From: Doryteuthis pealeii
Taxonomy: Eukaryota > Mollusca > Cephalopoda > Myopsida > Loliginidae
NCBI GenBank assembly: GCA_023376005.1
Contig: CM042143.1
Coordinates: 87,763,683-87,827,682 of the forward strand
Direction: 5' to 3'
Length of the DNA stretch: 64,000 bases
A program made the translations under genes and the position numbers. Below, piece after piece: positions 55,968 to 64,000 of the stretch. Numbering within the stretch: position 1 is the stretch's first letter; each line of letters starts with the position of its first letter. Under the pieces are notes generated by a model, which was not told where the DNA came from, searched no databases, and saw nothing but the letters and a program-made list of their open reading frames with translations.

Positions 55968-56650
55968 TGAGAAAGAAAGAAAGAAAGAAAGAAATGAATA
56001 AGAATAACGAAAGAAAGAAAGAAAGAAAGAAAGTAAAGAGAGAAGGGAAAGAAGGAAACATCGGTTGCCACAATAACGAAAGCAAGAAAAAAGGAAAATA
56101 AACAAAAAAGAAAGAAAGAAGTAAGGAATATAAACAGAAAGAAAAGAAAGAAAGGAAACAAACAAGCAAACAAAAGAAATATACACAAAAATAAAGAAAG
56201 AAAAACGAAAGAAAGAAAGAAAAGAATATAAACAAAAAGAAAAAAAGAAACAAGGAAAGAAATGATTAAAGTAAAAAGAAAGAAACAAACAAACAAACAA
56301 ATAACAAACAAAGAAAGAAAAAAAGGAAAGAGAGGACTAAAACAGAAAGAAAGAATTCTAAACAAAAAGAAAGGATGAAAGAAAGAAAGAAAGAAAGAAA
56401 AAGGCATCTTAATAATAAGAAAGAAAGAACAAAGGGAAGAAAGAAAGAAATCTAAACAAAAAGTAAGAAAAACACCCTCAAAGAAACATAAACAAAACGA
56501 AAGAAAGGAAGAAAAAAACAAACAACAACAAAAAAGAAAGAAGAAACGAATAACAACAAAAGTATTTTAATGAAATGAAAGAACTAAAACAGAAAGAAAG
56601 AAGAAGAAGAAAGGAAAAAACTGCAAATAATTAACAACAAAAAAGAAGAG
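55887..56650. repeat. (GAAA)n-type purine tract, about 760 bp
   Basis: Almost entirely A and G on the plus strand, with GAAA/AAAG units and a few AAC blocks. The long F/S/L-rich minus-strand frames (up to 216 residues) are a direct effect of this composition. Confidence 0.95.
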
Positions 56651-57313
56651 AATAGGATTTAAGAAATAAAGGAAATAATTGTGTTAACTATTAAATCAAA
56701 CAATGTTTTGTTTTGTGTTTTTGTGTTTTTTTTTGTTTTGTTTTTTCATATTCTAAAAGAAATATTTTTACAACTATAACAATTTTTTTTTACAACTATT
56801 ACAAAAGTTAGCAAAATCACCAACAATAAGTCGTTTTAATCTCACGAGATTGCCTTAACTTTTTATAATCTCACGAGATTGCCTTAACTTACAACAATCG
56901 TATTTTTAGTTGAACTTTTCAGCGACTAAAATTTGTAAGCTATAAATAAAGCCATTTCCTTCTTTTCTTTCTTTCTTTCTTTCTTCGTGCAATTCTTTTG
57001 GTTCTGCAGAACTAAGAAGAATTGTGTTTATTGACATAAGATTGAAACATTTCTTTTTGTTATTTTTAAAGACTCGTCATCCAACTTGCTGACAGAACCA
57101 ATAACTATTTATAGGCCAAAAGAAATTATTCTTATTTTGAGACAATGAATGATCTCACGCATAGATATGTTCGGCTTGATGATGACAATGTCGTCTGTGT
57201 ATTTCCTTTTGGCGTTAATGACTGACATTCATGGCCGCATTAAAATCTGTCTACAAATATACGTACATTCTCAGCCAGATATAACTATCTATCCTTGCAT
57301 GGTAATTATTATC
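56651..57313. other. No gene; one tandem 31-bp duplication
   Basis: TAATCTCACGAGATTGCCTT occurs at 56837 and 56868. The remaining sequence is unrecognised. Confidence 0.55.
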
Positions 57314-57560
57314 ACTAGCAAGAATATGCGCCCTCTGGCCGCTAGTATTTAAGTTTTAATGCAATGAAATCTTCTATTATACTAAAGCTGAATAAATCAA
57401 TGATTGATTGTTTTCTAAATACCTTTTCTTGTTTAGTTTAAAGACACAAAATACATAGTAAAATATTCCTTAGTTCTTGGATTGAGTTATGTTTGAAAAA
57501 AAAATCCGTTTTAATTGGTTCTAATTAATCATAATTTGCAATCAAGTCAAAGTCTCTTAT
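57314..57560 (-). mobile_element. Helitron-like 3' part
   Basis: CTAG at 57314 with AAGAATATGCGCCCTCTGG. The interior block TATACTAAAGCTGA is found again at 59727-59860. Confidence 0.5.
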
Positions 57561-57714
57561 TTCACATTCTGCTTGTCACTTTCTCCTCTTTATATTTATA
57601 TTGAGTAACTCCTCCTTATATATGTTAATAACTAAGAGAGAGAATGGAGAGTGTAAAGGGTAGATTGAACTTCCCACTTTGTGTATGTTAATTTTCCTTA
57701 GCATATCTTATGTG

Positions 57715-57763
<49 letters not shown>

Positions 57764-58244
57764 TTGTAGTTCCTGTCTGTTTATTTGTTCACGAACTCTT
57801 CCTAGGGATTTAGAGATAGACCCTCATAGCCATATATATTCTGAAACTAAATTACCCAGAGTAGATGGATTAGTATATTTCGTTATAATCAAATAGAGCC
57901 TCGAGGGGAACAACCCCATGCTGAAATTCTTTTCCCTTCGATTTATATAAAAATTTAAACCATAGGTAAATGATAAGATATGGTGCCTATTCACAAAATT
58001 CTTTCAAATTTCAATAATATCAAGACACTTTAATGGGGGTTAAACCTCCCTAGAGTGAAAATTTTGTAAACCCATGACTTGAGTATTGGAACCTGTATTA
58101 TTATGGATTGTTCTATTAATTAAACGTAAATCAACAAAAGTTACCTCTCTTTTATAGTAAAATTTGGTTAATTCGTACCTATGTATATATGGTAAAACAA
58201 CATTTGAATTAAGTAAATGTAAATGTATGCACGAACAGATATGA
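57561..58244. other. No gene; (TA)n at 57719-57761
   Basis: The rest is AT-rich without recognised repeats. Confidence 0.5.
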
Positions 58245-58262
58245 TAAAACACACACACACAC

Positions 58263-58337
<75 letters not shown>
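58245..58337. repeat. (CA)n(TA)n microsatellite
   Basis: CA then TA, with small interruptions. Confidence 0.98.
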
Positions 58338-58338
<1 letters not shown>

Positions 58339-58439
58339 CTATCTATCTGTCTCAATCAGTTCTGATTCATTTTTACATCTGCCTATCTGTCTGTCTCTCC
58401 GTCTGTCATTCCATCAAACATAATCTTATATCATTTAAC

Positions 58440-58472
58440 GTAAAGTAGTGATTAGCGTGCTAGCCTCGCAAG

Positions 58473-58541
<69 letters not shown>
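58440..58541 (+). mobile_element. SINE C-like head joined to (TA)n
   Basis: GTGATTAGCGTGCTAGCCTC is followed immediately by about 33 TA repeats. Confidence 0.4.
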
Positions 58542-58544
<3 letters not shown>

Positions 58545-58929
58545 TGAGTATAGTGAGTGTTCATTATTCATTTATTGTCTGCATGATTGTAGCCGTTTAT
58601 CAAAGTTGACTCAGCAGACAAACAAATGTTAAAGATGTTTTTCCTTTCTATTCATTTCTCTCTCTCTGACTATAAATAAAATGCTAATCAATCCACAAAG
58701 CAAATTCTTCTTTCTTTTCGTTTCTTTTCTTTTCGTTTCTTTTCTTTTCAACTCGTTTTGGTATTTTCAGTGCAACACGCAAAATGGCCGCCCTGATTAA
58801 TTTATGACACTCATTTCTGCTCGTGACATTTACTAATCGGTAATTAATTGCTATTCTTTATTCAAGGAAGACAAAAAGCACGTGTACAAAAGTTTTTATT
58901 TTTTTTTTTTATTCCTCTGTTTCTTATAA

Positions 58930-59520
58930 GAATGGCTGATTGATTGGCTGATTGGTTGGCTGATTGGTTGATTGATTAGTTAATTGATTGGATTGGTTGA
59001 CTGGTTGGCTGATTGGTTGATTGATTAGTTGATGGTTGATTGGTTGACTGGTTGGCTGATTGTTGATTGATTAGTTTTGATGGTTGATTGGTTGACTGGT
59101 TGGCTGATTGGTTGATTGATTAGTTAATTGATTGGTTGATTGGTTGACTGGTTGGCTGATTGGTTGATTGATTAGTTAATTGATGGTTGATTGGTTGACT
59201 GGTTGGCTGATTGGTTGATTGATTAGTTAATTGATGGGTTGATTGGTTGACTGGTTGGCTGATTGGTTGATTGATTAGTTATTGATTGATTGGTTGATTG
59301 ATTGGCTGATTGGTTGATTAGTTGATTGATTGATTGGTTAATTGGTTGGTCTAATCAGATTGATTGGTTGATTAGATGATTTATTGGCTGATCGTTTTTT
59401 TAATTGGTTGACCGACAAGATGTTAATTGATTGATTGATCAGCTGATTGGTTGATTTGTTTGCTGATTGATTTGTTTGTTATTTGCTTGGTAGATTAGTA
59501 GATTGGTTGGTTGGTAGATT
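58930..59520. repeat. TTGATTGG-type minisatellite
   Basis: Units of about 44-52 bp: GATTGGTTGACTGGTTGGCT and GATTGGTTGATTGATTAGTT. The plus strand is nearly free of C apart from the CTG positions. Similar short traces at 61420-61690. Confidence 0.95.
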
Positions 59521-59726
59521 AATTAAATTTTATAATTCCTGTACGGAGTTGGTAATGTAAGTGCTATGATGATTGTTTTGATTTAGCGTTATTATATGCT
59601 CTAAATTTGGATGTTTTTATCCTTGTTTTCTTTTGATTTTTTATACATAGTAAAAAAAACAAAAACAAAAAAAACACGGAAATAAATAAATGAAAGGACG
59701 TATAATATATATATATATATATATAT

Positions 59727-59865
59727 ATTATACTAAAGCTGAGTTAATCAATTTTTGCTTCATAAAAGCTTTTTTACTGTTTAGTTTAATGACAAAAATT
59801 ATACAAAATTATTCCTTAATTTTTAGGGTTAAATTATGTTTGAAAAAAATCAAAAGATTAAGTCA
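59727..59865. repeat. Short dispersed block shared with 57375-57510
   Basis: TATACTAAAGCTGAGTTAAT and AATTATGTTTGAAAAAAATC. Confidence 0.6.
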
Positions 59866-59982
59866 TTGATTTATTTGTAGATTGGTTTATACATCGCTGA
59901 TTTTTCAGTAGATTATTAGTTGATTGTCGCTTGATTGATATATTGGTAAATTATTTTGTTGGTTGGTTTTAGTAGATATTTT

Positions 59983-61417
59983 GGATCAGGTCTCCAATAA
60001 GCACCCTAGCTTTTCAAGCTTGTAAAAGCTTCCATTTTAACTCGACACCGGTAAGTTGCACTTCAAAATTTTGTGAACAATCTTCTGATTATAATATTAT
60101 TGTCTTGCGCACTAATTCGCATTAATACCAGTTTTTGATTTCAATAAAAAAATATTTGGTACTACTGATGGATTAAAATTGTTATTGTTCTTTTTTAATC
60201 AATATATATTTTTTTAATTTTTAAAAATATAAATTTTGATCACATGGTTGGTACACGCAATTAAATTAAAATTCAATAGCAAAATCTTTTTTTTTTTAAT
60301 AAATATTTTTAATTTTAATCAGAAGTTTATGAATATTTTTCAACAGTTACGATAAATTAAAAAAAAACAACAAAATACACATTTTTATACTAAAATAGTT
60401 TTTATTTAATCAGAAGAGAAATGCAAACAGTTTTTATTTACAAAGTATTTTTTAATGCTTATTTAAATAAAAGGATGTTATTCAGAAATAGCATCACGCA
60501 ATTTGTAAAATTTGTTTTAGTCAGATACTGTAAGATTCAAAGTGATAATACTTGAAGATAAAACTCCGGCAAAGGTTGATAGACAAAACATTTTATATAC
60601 AACACAGAATAAACAGGGTACATAATACATAGAGGTGTACATGAACATACATAAGTAATACAAAGTTACATGTAAAAGAATAAACATAGAAGCAACAGAC
60701 ATAAGACTAGGAATAGTCCATGCTGTATGAATCACTTACAGTACTGTAAGGGGGGCCAAAGCCCCAACAAGAGGGGGATAGACCAGAGTCTAACCCATAG
60801 TGTCTCGTAGGTCGAGCAGCAGGAAAAGAGAAAGAGACGTTCAAATCAGCCGCTTAAATATCCAAGGCCCCTAGCGGGGACCAGCGAAACTAAACGGGCA
60901 GACAACTCCCCAGGCAAATACGAAAATAACGCCTACAATACAATATAAGAGCAACAAATCGTCAGTTTGATTGTTTACAAAATTTTTGAAGCCAAATACT
61001 ATGCAACTGGATATTTACCACGTACCCACGTCAGGCACAAGGCCCTATTGACATGCAACTGACCGATTGTTCTAAATCGACTTTCAGCTGAAATTCTCCA
61101 TTCTTTGTGTCTTTTTCTCGGTGAAGAAAATTTGTTGTTTTCATTTTATGTTTTATTTATTTATTTTTTTTTACTTGATTCATTTCATTTCTTTGTTAGG
61201 ATATCGACTGACAGAAAAAAAACAAAAAACAAACCTAAAATTTCAAAATCTCAAGCGTGCTGGTTAGTGGTGATTAGTGGGGGGGGGGTTATAATCTTCT
61301 AAATTGATTTTTCTATTTTGCTGCATCTTAATCTTCAGTACAAAAATCTTTTGACGAGTTAAAATGTGAACCTTTGATGATCTTGAGAAGTTAGGGTGCT
61401 TATTGGAGACTTGATCC
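59983..61417. mobile_element. 1.4-kb element with 36-bp terminal inverted repeats
   Basis: The left end GGATCAGGTCTCCAATAAGC and the right end, read on the other strand, GGATCAAGTCTCCAATAAGC continue as imperfect repeats for about 57 bp (both reach ATTTTAACTCG). Flanks GATATTTT and TATATTTT suggest an 8-bp target duplication with one mismatch. The interior is AT-rich with a GC-richer core (60735-60920) that has a perfect TTACAGTACTGTAA palindrome at 60736-60749. No transposase frame; superfamily unknown. Confidence 0.75.
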
Positions 61418-61684
61418 TATATTTTGATTGATCTGTTAATTAGTTAATAGGTTAGTTGACTCATCGTAACATTAGTTTATTGATTGGTAGATTGGCTAGC
61501 TGAATAGTTAATTGATTAGTAGTTTTGTTGATTGATTGGCACATTTAATTGATAAAATGACTGATTGATTGGTATATTTGTTGACTGGTTAACTGAGAGA
61601 GAGAAACGGTACATTGGCTGAAGGTATAATTTTATGATTGACACAGGGATTGCTTGGTTGATTGGTAGACTAATAGATTGATTT

Positions 61685-61858
61685 TGGATTAATTGGATTT
61701 TACGGCATGACAACCCATGTTGGATTATTTTATACCGAAAACGTTTTGTTTTATTAATTCTTGTTGGGTATTCAATTGTTTTCAAACACATTTTTGTAAA
61801 CTCATTGATGGAACCCTAATAGGTACTACCACTCCGGGTCAGGGTGGACCTGGTGTAA
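61685..61858 (+). mobile_element. Family H, 5' part
   Basis: TTTTACGGCATGACAACCCA to CCACTCCGGGTCAGGGTGGA. Confidence 0.75.
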
Positions 61859-61861
61859 TGT

Positions 61862-62425
61862 TACGGCTTTCATTTCGGAATGGAATGATGATGTGTCATA
61901 TAAAAATAAATGTTGTATACTTATCTCTGGACCGATACTACTTTGAGAGGCTCGAATCTGGCTGCTAGGCTGATGTTGAGTTGACTGGCAATTCCTAGAT
62001 GTTTGGAGTCTGAAAACCAACTTGAAGTGCTGGAGTCCTGCTGGCTGGGGTGGTGCTGGAGTTGGCTGACAATTCTTTGGTGTTTGGAGTCTGACAAACC
62101 AACTTGGGGTGCTGGGGGGACATCATTCCTTGTGCCATTTAGAGTTTTTAGTAATAACACAAGGCCACTTCTTTTCCTATGAGATTTTTTTTATTTCCCC
62201 CAAGTCACAACAGTCGAGAGCACGTCTGGCTCTTTCAACTTCTAATTCCAAACTCTCTCAACATTCTTATCTCTCACTTCTCTCTCACAACTTCGCTACT
62301 GCTCATCAATTAGAAACAATGCAATGTCCTTGTGATGATTCCTACTTAAACTTTTCCATTCTCATCTAACACATAATTTTGCTAAAAATATATCCGTGGT
62401 AGTTTACACGTCAGTGTTACATTAA
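61862..62425 (+). mobile_element. Family S (solo-LTR-like) copy
   Basis: Matches the insert 18625-19162 along its length: TGTTGTATACTTATCTCTGG, GAGAGGCTCGAATCT, CCAACTTGGGGTGCTGGGGG, GTTTTTAGTAATAACACAAG and TAAACTTTTCCATTCT. An extra partial duplication of the TTTGGAGTCTGA block occurs at 62000-62095. Confidence 0.65.
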
Positions 62426-63284
62426 TACTGTTATGTTACAGGTTGATAGATTTGTTTATTCGCTAGCTGATAGCAAAAGTAAATCAAATGTGTTTCCGGT
62501 AAGGCAATGTGTCAATTTTTTGAAAGATCAATTTCAAGGAATACACCCTAAATTTGCCCCTGACCGCATCATCAGTGGCGTAATTCCCAAGATCATTAGG
62601 CATTTCGGATCTTGCAACATCATACACCTTCACCTGGGTTACCCAACTAGTGTTGATCAGCCACCAGCTTGTGTTCAGGGAATGATATCTCAGTAGCAAA
62701 TAAACCATTTGGCGAACTTGGAGGCTTTATACAGAAAAGTGTTTGCGGAACCTCCAATCAAATACGACTCCGGGCTATACCTCTCCCACAAAAAAGGAGG
62801 AATCCACGCAAATGGATTCCCCCTCCTCTACAGAAATTGAAAACCCGGAGACGCACTTTGACGCTCAGAATTGATTAATTAAAGGGTAAGTTCAACTAGT
62901 CTTCTTAAAACCTTTTTTTAAATGGGTTTAAAAAAATTAGTAAACAACTAACATGAAATAACCTCTTAAGTGTTATGTAAAAAAATCCCCAGGGAGTAAA
63001 AAAAATCCTTTTTATCGGCCATAAAAAAGTTAAATGGGTATGTACATCTATGCATGAACTGAACTGCCTTTGGCCATAATGAAATATAGCATGACACGAA
63101 AAAAGACCACTTAAAATAAAAGAATGCAGTGAATAAAAGCTACATTTAGGAAACGATCCTCCCTTAAATAGTACAAAAGTATTGTAAAACCCCTAAAAAA
63201 CACGCCTCTCAAAAGTATCGTTTGAAATATTTTTTAAAAGCCTTGATAAATAAAGTAATATCTAACTACAAAACGACTTACCAT
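62426..63284. other. No recognised gene
   Basis: Short frames around 62433-62880 read without a recognisable domain on either strand. Confidence 0.4.
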
Positions 63285-63550
63285 TGTATGAAAATGGACA
63301 CGGCGAGACGAGTTTAAATCCTGCACGAGTTTGTTTGCATTTCACATAGCGTTAATACCCTTGGGAAAGGTATGAATCCAACTACTATCTCTCCTTCTAT
63401 GTATAAATAGTAGGTTGGACTGTACACTTTAACATTGATTAGGCAACCAGTCTAGGAGAAGGAAAACTCTGAATCCAAACCTGTTAAACTCCGCTAAAGA
63501 AATTGACCTTGTATCAAATCCTACTCGTACGGAGGCGTTGGTATATATAA
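63285..63550 (+). mobile_element. tRNA-derived SINE A, 3' two-thirds
   Basis: GGACACGGCGAGACGAGTTT, AAATCCTGCACGAG, CCAGTCTAGGAGAAGG, AACTCCGCTAAAGAA and CAAATCCTACTCGTACGGAG. The A-box end is missing. It runs directly into the retrozyme-like element. Confidence 0.7.
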
Positions 63551-64000
63551 TACATGCATTTATAATTGCTTCAAGCAAAAATATAAATAATAATTTATCC
63601 AACATTGCTTCTATAAAAACAAACATCCAAAAATCTTATTCACTTCGCCGAAGAGCTTACGGCCGGGTTTGTTTACTAAATAAACGTCCACTTGCCTACT
63701 ATGGCAGGGGCGTGTAATAGTATCATTGACAAGGTTAATTTCGCAGGGATTGTTCGCTATGTACCGGCGGCCGAACGGATATGGTCTCTGACTATGCCTG
63801 TGAAGTCCCGGTTTCGATTCCTGTCGGAGGGGAGTCGTTAGTATACATCGCTGAAGAGACTTAATAAAGTCGAAACAGTCTGTACGGTGTTCTGCATAGC
63901 GAGCCATCCTTTGCGGGATTTACTTGTCAAGATTATTTTCTATAATTATCGAATTTTATGCGATACATGCATTTATAATTGCCTTCAAGCAAAAATATAA
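63551..64000 (+). mobile_element. Retrozyme-like element with pol III head and hammerhead
   Basis: TACATGCATTTATAATTG occurs at 63551 and again at 63964, so a repeat unit of about 413 bp restarts at the window edge. The unit has a tRNA-like head with A box CGGCCGAACGG (63768-63778) and B box GGTTTCGATTCC (63810-63821), then a complete type I hammerhead (63836-63901) and an AT-rich tail AAGCAAAAATATAA. Retrozymes and the schistosome Sm-alpha repeats are known small retroelements that combine a hammerhead, tandem structure and, in Sm-alpha, a pol III promoter. No protein is encoded, so it would depend on another retroelement. Confidence 0.75.
63836..63901 (+). ncRNA. Type I hammerhead ribozyme, complete
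   Basis: Stem I ACAUCG/CGGUGU (63845-63850 with 63885-63890, one G-U pair) with a distal helix CGUUA/UAGCG (63836-63840 with 63897-63901) across an internal loop, the layout that provides tertiary contacts in natural type I ribozymes. Core CUGAAGA (63851-63857; position 7 may be any base), stem II GACUU-AAUA-AAGUC (63858-63871), GAA (63872-63874), stem III ACAG-U-CUGU (63875-63883), A17 at 63884. Predicted cleavage between 63884 and 63885 after GUA. The single-base stem III loop suggests a dimer or strained monomer. All core bases fit. Confidence 0.85.

Noticed and set aside
55871..56521. 216-residue minus-strand open frame rich in F, S and L
   Set aside because: It is the translation of the (GAAA)n tract; overlapping frames on the same strand are equally long.
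62433..62880. Three adjoining short frames as a possible exon group
   Set aside because: No domain, no clear splice-site pattern, and neighbouring sequence is all repeats.

Overview
The window is non-coding eukaryotic DNA made almost entirely of repeats. I found no intact protein gene, rRNA or functional tRNA. It is AT-rich, has many (TA)n, (CA)n(TA)n and (GA)n tracts, several tRNA-derived SINE families, decayed LINEs, Tc1/mariner, hAT and Helitron-like relics. This suggests an animal, and the repeat style fits a mollusc, perhaps a cephalopod; that placement is inference, not proof. All open frames seen are either transposon relics or low-complexity reading.

Layout. (1) 1-17387 is one giant inverted repeat: a left arm (1-8806) and a right arm (8872-17387) joined by a loop of about 65 bp. 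Each arm carries the same repeats in mirror order: Helitron-like pieces, an RTE-type LINE 3' end, a 29-bp minisatellite, two tRNA-derived SINEs, a (GA)n block, a hairpin MITE and a LINE zinc-finger end. The arms differ mostly by single-base insertions and deletions, so an uncorrected fold-back long read is a serious alternative to a real palindrome. (2) 17.4-28.4 kb: Tc1 relic, nested insertions into a SINE, copies of a roughly 600-bp family of unknown class (family H), SINEs sharing a 3' tail with a LINE fragment, and a 5S-like SINE head. (3) 28.4-43 kb: mariner relics, a GAA-rich tandem block, more family H copies, LINE fragments, and a hammerhead ribozyme at 35.2 kb. (4) 43-53.4 kb: ribozyme-like modules at 45.8-46.1 kb, a hAT element, and a three-level nest at 49.2-50.1 kb. 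(5) 53.4-64 kb: minisatellites, a long purine tract, a 1.4-kb inverted-terminal-repeat element and, at the right edge, a roughly 413-bp repeat carrying both a pol III-type tRNA head and a complete type I hammerhead ribozyme.

The most interesting signal is the set of hammerhead ribozymes. One (63.8 kb) sits in a retrozyme-like unit with A and B boxes; a related copy (49.5-49.96 kb) spans slightly more than one unit, as expected from reverse transcription of a circular RNA, and is embedded in a (TA)n tract. Independent hammerheads at 35.2 and 45.9 kb, and weaker ones at 40.5 and 46.1 kb, are also close to (TA)n tracts or mobile-element ends. Together they suggest several ribozyme-bearing, small non-autonomous retroelement families in this genome.
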